This document shows positions 11,701 through 22,501 of a stretch of 64,000 nt of DNA, one piece after another; position 1 is the stretch's first letter; each line of letters begins with the position of its first letter. The stretch comes from Sporothrix humicola (lineage: Eukaryota; Ascomycota; Sordariomycetes; Ophiostomatales; Ophiostomataceae): assembly GCA_021396245.1 (NCBI GenBank), contig WNYE01000130.1:1-64000 (forward strand), written 5' to 3'. The notes under the pieces were generated by a model, which ran no database searches, was not told the DNA's origin, and was given only the letters and a program-made list of their open reading frames with translations. A program made the translations under genes and the position numbers.

Positions 11701-12440
11701 GGGTTTTTCAATGGGGACAAGGAGCCTCCAAGAATCCAAGACTTGTAGAGAAATCGGGGCAGCCTGGACCGGTTTCACTTGATCGTATTTCGTACGTATT
11801 TTTGCGAGAGTCGCTACAAAGAGTACTTGAGAACAGCACAAGCATAGCACAAGCACAAAATAAAGAGGAAGAAGTAAGAGACTGAGGTGCAACGTGGAGC
11901 AAGGAGATTTCAGAGAGACACCAGACAAGACACCACAAAATACCAAAACACCAAAAATGTATTTTAAGAAACAAGAGAGGATCTGTGCGCATTTGGTGTT
12001 ATTTGTGGCCCTGTGGCTCCGGCAAGCTCCAATGTGGCCCAACATCGCTCCTCTCCTCCAAAACCGATACGAGCATTGTCGGGAATCGTCAAGGAGTTGC
12101 TGGTTCCTGATTCTTGATTCTACACTTGTCACTCGCCAACGCGTCATGTCTGTAACGCGTCTCGGTGTGGAGAGAGGAGAGAAGAGAGTTGGGGCCAATT
12201 CGAGACTCGAAAGAAAGTTGAAGAAAGTAGTTAGTCCAGGAACGGAAAGCATCCTGGTCGACGTCCAGAGGCCTCTTCCTTCCGTCGACTCCGTGCTCGA
12301 TTCCCCATATCTTTCTCCTCTTCTCCATACAGTGCAATTGTGTCCGTATTCCCTGTTCTTTTATTCGCACCCGTACCTGTCCATCTGTCTATCAATTCGG
12401 TCTGTGCCTGTGAGAAGGTTATTATTATCATAATATCACG
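8788..12440. other. Intergenic: upstream region of the C2H2 gene, no gene seen
   Basis: Positions 8788-9700 are purine-rich on the plus strand, the orientation expected for a pyrimidine-rich leader or promoter of the minus-strand C2H2 gene. Beyond this only short ORFs without recognisable domains are present. One CAAGATAC (9639-9646) and one TACGGAGTA (11298-11306) copy occur here. Confidence 0.55.
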
Positions 12441-15400
12441 ACGGATATGATTCACATATGGAGCAGATTCACATAAAATAATGAGACCAGATTATACTGT
12501 GTAAATGGCCAGACCTTGACCCGAATTAATGACTACTTGTTAATAGCCCGGCCTCGTGGCTTTCCCAGAATAGGCTCAAGTAGTATTTTTACCTCTTTTT
12601 ACATTGATTGTTTTCCCGGTTTGGGCGTACGCATTGCTTGTAGGAGATAGATACATGGCAGCATGGCAGAATATTGAAATTAATTGTATGAAAATAGAAC
12701 AGCATAAACAACAGAATCAGGAGAAGTGGTTAATCGAGATAACCTCTCTCGCCAACATCCACTAAAAATCAAGGCATCAAAAGCAACAATACACGGGGCA
12801 CCAAGAACTGGAAAGGCAACAACCCACAACTCAAAAAAGGGGAACCCGCCGAGGGGACCGGCCGAGAGCGAGATGGTCGAGAGGGTCGAGGTCCGCTAGA
12901 CTGTGGCTGTGTTGCAGAAGCGCGATGCACAACACAACACAGGCAGTAGGTTGCAGCCAGCCTGGAAATACCGTTCCCAGTTCGGTGAGTCCAGGCCATG
13001 CGGTCGACGGAGCGGGGAATAAGTGACCTCCGACCGTGGCAGAAGAAGATATCCAACGAAAGTGCCCGACTTACGATATCTGAATATCTGAACACCTTTG
13101 CATCAATACCTGCCAGGCTGAACGGCGTGAGATCCTTGGCAAAGGTTGCCCCAAAATACGACGTACGACGGTACGACACGGTAGTGGGATGCATTGGACG
13201 ATACTCAGAGGTGACGGGACAAAAGTCGAGGCGAGAGGGCGAGAGCAAGAAAATGACTGCAGAGTACGACGTATCTGCACCTCTCTCGGAAGTGTCCCGT
13301 CTGACGGTCAGCGACAGCTCAAGAGCACACTGTTCTCCGGTGGTTGAGGACTGCACACTGCAGACCAGACTGCAACCGACGTATCAGCAGCCTCTGCGTG
13401 AGCCTCATCTTGTTGTGCTGATCTCTCGTCCAATGATTCCCTTTGCGGGAGCTCTTGTTCCCATAGTGCACTTTCTTGCTCCTTTTTCTTCCTCTCGCTC
13501 CTCCTCTCAGCTCCTTTCCATCCTCTTCTACAACCCACCTGCAGATGTGCCCCTCCTCTGCACACTTCCGTCCTCCGTCTTCCGCCTTCCGCCTCTCTCC
13601 TTTTTTCATCATTCAAATTTCGTCTGACGTAAACATTTCATAGACGTAGAGTAGCATTGTTCTTGTAAAGACACAACATGCACGCGGGCGTCACCAAAGC
13701 GTCACCATCACCACACAGCGCCTCGTATGCACATAAGCAATAGTTTGGGATGAACTTTCGTTTGGTTTTACGGAACATAATAAAATGGTAATAAACTATG
13801 GTAAGAGCTCCATTGTTCCCATATCAATCTCTGATTCATGTGTGGCGGCCATCTACAATTATTCTATTTTGATAATGCCGAAGAATACTCTTTCTGCCCC
13901 ATATTCGCAGTCCTTTTGAATACGACATCGTGCCCGTCTCTGTCCATATATCGGTGCAGACATCAGCTGAAAAGGAAAATCCAAACAAACGCCAACCAGC
14001 CGTGCTCCATGAACCATACTCCGTACTCTGGACTCATTGTCCATAGGCAGCCCGCATATACCCTTGCATACAGAATATTCTGCAGCCACAGACGGCCAGC
14101 CTATGAGATTGCTCCGACGACAGCGAGCCCAGCTGTGTACTCCGTATCGAGTGCCCAGTGTCCAGTCCATCTCGTGTTTGTCTACTTGTCCCCTTTCCTC
14201 GGCAGTCAATACGAGCTTCCGTTGGTGCTGCCTCCCAAGCTGGTTGAAGCCGATGCAAGTACCCGTGCTTGGTAGGCTGGCTGCTTTGTTGCCTTGTCCC
14301 AACAGATAAATGCAGCCAATGGATGACGAATGCGGGTAGGTGAGGAAAGCAATTGCGGTTACTCCTCCGCTTGGTGGGTGCATTTCATGATGAGACGTAC
14401 TGGTGCTGGTGGTGATGTGGGAAACAGCTATAAACAATGCCAGTGTGAGTTTCTGCCGTCTGTAATAAGACTGAGAATATCAATCACGACATATCTTGAG
14501 GTCTGGAGGGCAGATATACTATCACCTATCTCCTATTAGGACTCTACCTGCACACCCAGTCATGGTTGTGAATACTCGTCTGTCGTGGCTCTAGAATTAT
14601 AAGAATAACGAATCATAAGAATAACAAGTGATGACCCTATCACCTACAAACTCTTTTGTCGAAATCAATTTTCACTTATCTCGTAGTATTGGGACTAGAA
14701 TAGATCTTCCATGAGAAAACTCGTAAGGGATACCTTATGTTTTTCGTTGTGCGGCATAGCTTTGATCGTACAGATTCATCCAGAATGGTACCACCCAGAT
14801 ATCAAGCATTGTATCATGAATATTATATTTGGTATCTAGGCCTCCATTAGTACAATAGGAAATTGTACCTGATATGAATCTACTCTCATTGTCGTCTACT
14901 GTCTGCACGTATTTTCTAAAGCACATGGTTTGATTCTGTTGTGCCAATATTTATTTTTAATGAACAAGGCTGCGAGCCTCGTCAATTCATGAGATGTGAT
15001 GTGTCATGCATCAAGGCAAGTCTGCTGGCTCTCATGCCGTGTGATTTGGTAATGAATATTGTCTTGCGTGGTGTCCTTTGCCTTTTTTTTTTTTTTTTTT
15101 TCTTTCGACATAAGAAATAAGTCTTTTCCCCTTTTGCTGGTGAAAATTTATATAATTACAGTCGACAAATTATCTGTGAGTGACTGAGTTTGATTTTTTT
15201 TGGAAAAAAAAATATAATAAAAAAATACCATTAAGTTGCTACGACACCATTTAAAAAAAACAATTGTCATTAAAAACAAAACCAAGTAGCTTGTAAAAAT
15301 ATACATGAATGCTAAGCTGAATGGTCTATGGTTGGTAGGCTCATGGCGAGGCTGTGGATGCTTGATTCTGGCATCGTGATTTTCTCACTTCAACACATCC
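12441..15400. other. AT-richer intergenic island
   Basis: Base composition becomes clearly AT-richer than the flanks in 12441-12760 and 13620-15400, with homopolymer runs near 15083-15300. I see no transposon domain, terminal repeat or RNA gene. Two inverted TACTCCGTA copies (14017-14025, 14138-14146) lie inside. It could be a decayed element, an origin region or neutral sequence. Confidence 0.4.
15083..15101. repeat. Poly-T tract (19 T)
   Basis: An uninterrupted run of 19 T on the plus strand, followed within 150 bases by shorter A and T runs. Confidence 0.95.
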
Positions 15401-18400
15401 AATGAGGGTTCTGGTAATGCTGAAAATTGCAACCTTGCTCAAGAATACCCCTACTAACAAGACATGGCGGCACACAAAAATCAAAGACGTCACTTCCATT
15501 TATCGGCAGTTTTTTGTGTTGAGATGGTGGTGGTGTGTTGACATCTTGGCGATGGCCAGGGACCAGATATCAGATCGCGCATTCTTGCAACAAGTACTGT
15601 TACTTGTGAGGGACGGCGAAAGGACACAAACTCTACGCTGTCTCTGAACTCGCCGCCAGCCGTGTTTGTATTGTTTACTCTCGGTCCTTTTTGCATCGGT
15701 GATCTCAAACACTCGCGTCCGGCCGCAATCCAGACGCCATTCCAGACAGACACACCAGCAGAGCTTCATGTGATGGGCTGCACAGACACACTGGCAGGAC
15801 CGCCAGTCTCTCTACAAATATGGGATATGTGGTAGGCAATAATTTCTGACCAAGGAGAGCCTGCACATAATGTTGTTTGACTGCCGAACGGCAACCGGAT
15901 GGCGGCCGAGATATTGAAATATGTCACGACACTCTTCGACTGCAAATTTTTGCTCACCCGGGCTCGGCTAGCCATGGCAAACGTGAAAACTCTGATTAGA
16001 CTCAAACAAAGAAACGTGAAAATATCGACGTTTAGAAAAAGCCTCATAGTTTGAGGTTGCGATGGTTTGTCCATCGTCAAACGCATCGTCGGTTTCTGGA
16101 GCTTGGCCGTTGCAACGGCTTCTTCAACGGCATCTCTTTTCTTTTTTCATGTTTGCCTTTTTTGCCCGGCTCTTGTCGTCGGATGTTTTTCAACGTTTAT
16201 TTTCTTCAACATTGACGACTTCTTTGTCTGTTTCCCATGCCACGATCCGCCGGCGTGGAAAACATGTCCGCGCCGTCGGTTGATGGTGGATCTTGGCCCG
16301 CATCGTCAAACGGCCACGCGAAATTCGTGCCCGTAGACAAGAAAGAAGCGAGGCTATTGTCCGTTGGACATGAAGCATGAAAAACGGTGGAAAGCTCGTG
16401 CCTTTTATGGTTTTCTGCGTCTGATGTTCAGACGACTGTTGACATGCGTCGCATGCTCTCGGCCGACAGTTGTCCCCGCCCATCTACGGAAATTCCTCTC
16501 GCGGCAATGTAATTTTACACGGAGGAAAGCGTCGTCATACCAGACTACGTTGCCTGACGTATGCTCTTCTCGACTGGGGCATCCATATTTTATTTTGCAC
16601 GATGCAAACTGCGTGTTTTGAGTCCTGGGCTCCATCCAGTGTGGCCCCGACAAAATTTGACAATGTGGAGAGATGCCGATGGAATGGGATGAAGCAAATG
16701 TCGAGAGAATTTGGAAAGAAAAAAAAAGATGAGACGACAATAGACGACAGCAAGTTGTGCCTTTTTGTGCCTTTATCGCCTTTGGAAACATCTCGAGCCA
16801 AGTCCCCAAATCCCCACCTCTTTGTTCAACGGCTGTCAAAAAATCGACGGTCGCTTGTCCGTCGCTTGTCCGTCGCCAACCGTCGTCTTGTCGTCCCACG
16901 TAGTTTCTTTGTTCTCTGATTGCCGGCCTTTGTTCTTCTGTTAAACGACATCTCGTCGTTCCTGGATTCGGGCGGGTCGAGCCGGCAATACTCGCATTTG
17001 CCTCCAATTTCAGGGTCCAGCAGCCAACAATGATGTCGATTCTGAATTGAGTCTGAATCGAGTTTGAGTTCAATTCTCTCAGGCACGCGAGAATGCCAGT
17101 CAACCAACAACTTACAACCAACCGCCAACAGACACACATTTTCGTCACGCCACATGCGCACTTGCAAAACACTCTATCTGCGTCCCGCCGTCTGCAAATT
17201 GTGCCGCACCTGGTCTAATTTTAATAGATTGAATTCGATTGCGTGTGCTGTTGATGGGTTTGCTGTCATTGTCGTCGTCGTCTCCATTTTCTGAGTAATA
17301 CTTTTCACGCAACACGTGTGTGCAATCAAAAGGGAAAAGAGTCGAGACCACGAAAGGGAGAAATCCATAGGGAAAAACAACGACACGAAAAAAAAAAAGC
17401 AAAAGATGAGCCGACACAAGTGGAAGAAAAACAGAGCCCACGCTTTCCAACGGCGCACATCACCATTGCAGTGCCGCTCTTTCCTGATTTTTTGTGACTT
17501 TTTGTGACTTTCGTGGGTTCTTTGTTGCTCATTTTGCCGGTCAGTGGAGCCACTGAAACGACCGTTTGTCGCCCATCGTTTCTCCAGTGCCGACCATCTT
17601 AAAAGTCCAGGCCTCGCGTCTCAATTTCAATAGTTTTGCCCATAGTCTTCTCGGGCGGTAGTCGTGATGTGCATTACGACAATAGGAAATCTCCTGATTT
17701 CATGAAAAGAGGACAAGAAAGGACAAGGCGAGAAAAGTGAGGAGAAATACGAACAAGTGCTCGTAATGGCAGGCCGAGGCTGCGTTTGTCCAGTTCAAGA
17801 TTCGAGCAGATAAGTACTTACTGTGTTAGATAAGTACCCAGGTCTCACTTTCTGTGTATCTCACCTGCAAAATACCCCGAGAGTACGACATACTTGTCCT
17901 TGTCCCTGTACTTGCAACTTACAACATGGGACGAACACAATGCTTGGAAGGTTGGACGACAAAACACAGCGTCTGGGTTGATCGGAAATCGATCGCTGTG
18001 TAATGGCATTCAGTTGATGCGATGCAGTCTCGCGCTGTGGTGTATCGCTCTTTCCCTCTTCTTTGTCAGCTTCTTCATCAGCTCCTCGCGGCAGGCTGCA
18101 TCGTCCTCTGAATGTTTCCTTCCCTTTTCGGCATTCTCTCTCTTACTCTCGACTCCACCAGTCTGGCTGGAGATAAGAAGAGGGTCTTCTCACTCCTCGT
18201 TGGAGGCAGGAACTGGAGGAACTGGCGGCTGACGGGAATGGGGAAGATGACGGCTGAGGTGAGAAAGAAGGCGCGACTGACAGTGGATGGAGCGAGAGAA
18301 CAGTAATCATTTTCAGCGTCGACTGCAGTGCTGAAAACGCCCAGAGTGCCTGCATGGACACTCCACCAGCCAAGAGGGCAAACAGGCCAGCCAAGATCTG

Positions 18401-19489
18401 AATTGATTGTGCACAGGCCGCGCAGGACACAGGAGTGAGAGAAGAGAGAGAAAAACCAGGTGAAAACGAGTGAAGACCGACAATGTGGAGCAGATCAAAT
18501 GGGGGCGATCCCTATTCCAGCAAGAGGCCCAGCACGCCCAGCGCAGAAACGCGGCGGGGCTAATCTAAAAATGGCCTGGCGGCACTGCCCAATCGGGCCA
18601 AGTTCAGGAACAGGGGGATGGCAGGCCCACTCTTTTCCTCTTTCCTGCTCTTTCCTGCCAGGCACGGCGTCGCTCAAGACCAATGAGGAAGCAACAATCG
18701 ACGACCGGGTGGAGCATCAACAAGGGGTCGAGCGCGACTGGGATGGTGGGCAGACAGAAGGAAAGAGCGTCCAGTGCTCTTACTGGAAAATGGAAAGGGA
18801 GACGAAAAGACGGCAAGATCGAAGGGAGCAAACAGGGAGAGTCGTCAACGCCCATTGCAGGGATCGAATAGGGGCATGGTTGGCCTGGTCTTTCCTTTCT
18901 CGTCTTCCCTCTCGATCCCCAGCTGGGCCTTGCTGGCCTTCCCTGCCTGCATGTCGATTCCGTCCTTTTCATTCGTGTTTCCTTGTTTCTGAAACGGCCG
19001 CGCCCCAGTCCAATCCAGCCCAGTTCAGCCAGTCTCCATCGAATCCATCGCATCGACTTTCGGTATCCATCATTTCCATCTCCATGGCCTGAGCCTGTCC
19101 TGTTCGTCCAGGCTTTGCCCGCTGCCTTGTCGGCTTGTCTTGGCTTCTTACGCTCCCACTTCCAGGGAATCCCAGGGTCCCTCTTTTTTTGGCCTGCGAT
19201 CGAAGAATCAGAAAAATGGAATCTCAGATGACGCGGGCATATTTACGAGAGGGAAAAGAACTTTCGATTCAGGTTCTTTCGAGCTTCCCTTCCCCTCGTT
19301 CACTCCCTTCTGGTGGCATTCCAGTCGCGTCGGGATGGTATGAAGGGACGGCTGGAGGCAAAACACTGGCAAAAGCAAGTGCTTTACGCAGTTTTCAGGG
19401 TCGAGATGCCGAAGAATAACGCCACGACTCCCTGCGGTCTGGTCTGCGTCTTCTGGTCCTGTCCTTGTAGCATGCCGTCGATGAGCTGT
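15401..19489. other. Intergenic, no gene seen
   Basis: Mixed-composition DNA with only short ORFs in all frames, none with recognisable motifs. Several frames are open over the same stretches, which points to composition rather than coding. Confidence 0.5.
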
Positions 19490-20500
19490 TGATGTGAGTT
19501 GACGTGGCCCTGATGATCGTTGTCTTTTCGTGCTGTGCTTTTCGTGCTTTTCGTGCTTTTCGTGTTTTCGATCCTTTCCTTCTCGCAGTCCCTCATTTTC
19601 CCTCATTGTCCTCCCACTCTCTGCGATTGCACAAGCCAACAACACCAACACACCCCTGTCATCAAGTGTCCACCGCCGCGTTGACGATACAGGGCCATCC
19701 GCTGTTCCCCATTCAGACAAAGAGAGCAAAGACCACAGGCCACTCGCTGTGGCCCTGAAAGTGGCCCTGAGAACAGAGAACAAGCCACCCACACCCTGGT
19801 CCACTCCCACACCTGCCACACTTTTTTCGTCTTTTCCCTCTTTTTCCATTGTTTCCTCTCCTTTTTTCTTGCTCATTTCCCCTTGTCTGGTCTTTGCCCC
19901 TTCAATGGGGAATGCAATTTCGCAAAGCCCCTACCTCCGAGAGCCGATCATTGTCTCTTTGTCGTCGTCGTCGGTGTCGTCAGTGTAATTTACTGCTGCT
20001 GCGTCCATTCTGTGACCCTGAGAATCGCCATTTTGGACATTTTGTAGCCCTGTTCGTCGTCGTCACTGTCTCTCTCCCCTCTCTGTTGTCGCCCACTCTT
20101 TGTCCCAGTTCCAGTGCCTCATTTGGTTCCCCTCCTTCAATATTGCACCCTTGGACCACTGCCAGCCGCCATTTGCCCACTCTACCCACTGTATTGTCTC
20201 TCTTTCAGTACTTTCCAGCGCCTGCCAACCACCAAAACTACCCCTTTCGCTGTTCCCTCCCTTTTGGCTTTTTGGCTGCACGCCTGTCTTTCCCTGCCTC
20301 TGCACTGTCTCTACCTTGTCTCTCCCTTTTCCTCTTTCGTCCCCTTTCGCTTTTTTCTTTTCTCTCTTCTTCCTCCCTTTCTCCTTTTTGCTTCTTCGTT
20401 TCTACGATCACAGCATCTCGGTTCGACATTCGTTAAACCTTCCCCCCCACGCTCGCTTCTCCATCCAACTGAGGATTCGTTCCTCTATTACGCTCCTTTT
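19490..20500 (+). promoter_or_regulatory. Pyrimidine-rich tract upstream of the SUN gene
   Basis: About 1 kb with dominant C/T on the plus strand. It contains six matches to the C-N-Y-T-C-N-Y-T consensus described for the RNA-binding protein Ssd1, at 20244, 20288, 20320, 20344, 20450 and 20491. It is either promoter DNA or, if transcription starts upstream, a long leader. A TATA-like box downstream favours the first. Confidence 0.4.
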
Positions 20501-20920
20501 GGAAGTTTTTGGTTTTTCCTTTTCACGACAAGAACAGAGACGAAAGTCAAACCAGGTCAACAACACAAACCAACTCGATATCTCACCGTTAATATATCGC
20601 AGATTCAAAGGTGGGTTTCCAGAAGAAAAGAAAAAAGAGATTCAACAAAGTGAAGACAACGGACAATCACGGCCAAGGCTCGGTAAACAAAGAACTCGAC
20701 GACAAACAAAAGGCTCGACGACAATAACAAACGTTCCGACGACAAACGGCAACAAACAAATTCAAAATCGGGCCAAGAGCCGACAAACGAGGAAACAACG
20801 GCACAATCGAAACAAAAGGTCGAAACAAAGAACGGCAACAAAAGCGACAGCAACAACATACAACATCGACGACAAAGGCCTCTTGTCCGAATTCGACAAT
20901 CGACGTTTTGAATGATATTA

Positions 20921-20928
20921 TATATAAA
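20921..20928 (+). promoter_or_regulatory. TATA-like box of the SUN gene
   Basis: TATATAAA sits about 212 bases before the ATG of the SUN gene, within a locally AT-rich stretch (20909-20930). The following leader is A/C-rich with repeated CGACAA-type units and has no upstream ATG between about 21000 and the start codon. Confidence 0.5.
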
Positions 20929-21068
20929 TTCACGACAGAACAAAACGACATTTCAAGAAACAAATTCAATTTACGTCGCATCTTTCATACAGCGCACATC
21001 ATCACGGCCTCGATCTACGCCAAGCCTTTGAATTCCGCCTTTGAATACCGCGCATCACAGCACACCGG

Positions 21069-21088
21069 ACGACAATACATATTGTCGT
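21069..21088 (+). promoter_or_regulatory. Perfect 8-bp hairpin in the SUN 5' leader
   Basis: ACGACAAT and ATTGTCGT form an 8-bp perfect inverted repeat around a 4-base loop (ACAT), ending 51 bases before the start codon. In the mRNA it would be a small stem-loop; in DNA it could be a palindromic protein site. Confidence 0.45.
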
Positions 21089-21139
21089 ATCACAACATCA
21101 CAACATAGGACCCTCACTAACACAACACACCGTAGCACA

Positions 21140-22501
21140 ATGAAGGGCTTCGTCCAGATTGCCGTCACGGCTGCGCTCGTGGCCGGCGCCTCCGCCGAGA
21201 TGGGCCACAACCGCCACCAGCACATGCACCGCCACCGCGCCATGAACGTTGAGAAGCGCGAGGCTGCCGCTGCCGCCGTCGAGGTCCCCGCCCAGGTCGA
21301 GAAGCGCGTCGCCGCCGTCACCACCGTCATCCCGGCCGTCGAGACTAAGTACGTCTACTCCGACGGCGAGGTTGTCGGCGCCGCCGAGGCTAAGAAGTGC
21401 ATCGACAACGGCGAGTGCCTGGTTGTCGGCACCTCCACGCCCACCTCCACCAAGGCCAAGCCCAAGGCCACCAAGCAGGCCGCCGAGTTCTTCGAGAGCA
21501 AGGCCACCTCCAGCACCAAGACCTCGTCGTCCACCTCCACCACCCCGACGACCAGCTCCACGTCGACCACCCCGACAACCACCTCGTCGCCCCCGCCTGC
21601 CACCTCGTCCGCCGCCGCCTCCACCAGCAGCAGCAGCAACGGCACGGCCGGCACCGGCTCGTCCGCCGAGTTCCCCAGTGGCAAGATCCCCTGCTCGCAC
21701 TTCCCCTCCGACTACGGCGCCCTGGCCGTCGACTGGGTCGGCCTCGACGGCTGGGCCTCCATCCAGACCGTCGGCACCTGGACCCCCGGTGTCTCGATCA
21801 GCTACATTGAGCAGCCCGTCAGCGGCGGCTGCGTCTCGGGCTCCTTCTGCTCGTACGCCTGCTCGCCCGGCCAGACCAAGGCCCAGTGGCCCACGACCTC
21901 GCAGGGCGCGACTGGCCAGTCCATTGGCGGTCTTTGGTGCAACTCGGACGGCTACCTCGAGCTGACTAACCCCAACTTCAACACCCTGTGCATGGACGGC
22001 CTCGGCGGCATCTCGATTGAGAACCAGCTGTCGTCGCAGGCGGCTGTCTGCGCCACCAACTACCCCGGCAACGAGATGATGAACGTGCCCCTGGTCACGC
22101 AGCCCGGCGGCACCTACACACTGACCAACATTGACGCCAAGAAGGCCTACCAGTGGCAGGGCAAGTACACCAGCGGCCAGTTCTACGTCAACAACGCCGG
22201 TGTCAGCGTCGAGCAGGCCTGCATCTGGGACAGCACCGAGTACCCCGACTCGGCCGGCAACTGGGCCCCCGTCAACATTGGCGCCGGCACCGACATCAAC
22301 GGCATCACCTACATCTCCATCTTCCCCAACACGCCCACCACCACCGCCCAGCTCGACTTTGACATTGAGATCACCGGCGACATCACCGCGCCCTGCTACC
22401 TCAAGGGCGGCTCCTACTACGGCGGCAGCAACGGCTGCACCACCGCCCTCACCACTGGCGGCTCGTGCACCATTGTCTTTAAGCCCTCCGGCAGCTCGTA
22501 A
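21140..22501 (+). CDS. SUN-family secreted cell-wall protein (Sun4/Sim1/Uth1-like, GH132)
   Basis: A 453-residue secreted protein of the fungal SUN family, whose members act in cell-wall remodelling and septation and have been assigned to GH132. A signal peptide occupies residues 1-19 (cleavage after ASA). Two Lys-Arg Kex2 sites at residues 39-40 and 55-56 imply Golgi processing. A Ser/Thr/Pro-rich, probably O-glycosylated linker spans about 118-175. The SUN domain runs from about 185 to the end and contains the diagnostic Cys cluster near residue 229, C-x5-C-x3-C-x25-C here (the family is usually quoted with x24). ATG 21140 is chosen because it starts the signal peptide; the frame is open further upstream but without an ATG. 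It is intronless, with strong codon bias to C/G-ending codons, which suggests high expression. Confidence 0.95.
   Translation: MKGFVQIAVTAALVAGASAEMGHNRHQHMHRHRAMNVEKREAAAAAVEVPAQVEKRVAAVTTVIPAVETKYVYSDGEVVGAAEAKKCIDNGECLVVGTSTPTSTKAKPKATKQAAEFFESKATSSTKTSSSTSTTPTTSSTSTTPTTTSSPPPATSSAAASTSSSSNGTAGTGSSAEFPSGKIPCSHFPSDYGALAVDWVGLDGWASIQTVGTWTPGVSISYIEQPVSGGCVSGSFCSYACSPGQTKAQWPTTSQGATGQSIGGLWCNSDGYLELTNPNFNTLCMDGLGGISIENQLSSQAAVCATNYPGNEMMNVPLVTQPGGTYTLTNIDAKKAYQWQGKYTSGQFYVNNAGVSVEQACIWDSTEYPDSAGNWAPVNIGAGTDINGITYISIFPNTPTTTAQLDFDIEITGDITAPCYLKGGSYYGGSNGCTTALTTGGSCTIVFKPSGSS

Noticed and set aside
13859..14437. 192-codon minus-strand frame
   Set aside because: No recognisable domain, overlapped by an open frame on the other strand, and it contains two copies of the TACTCCGTA motif otherwise found in non-coding DNA.
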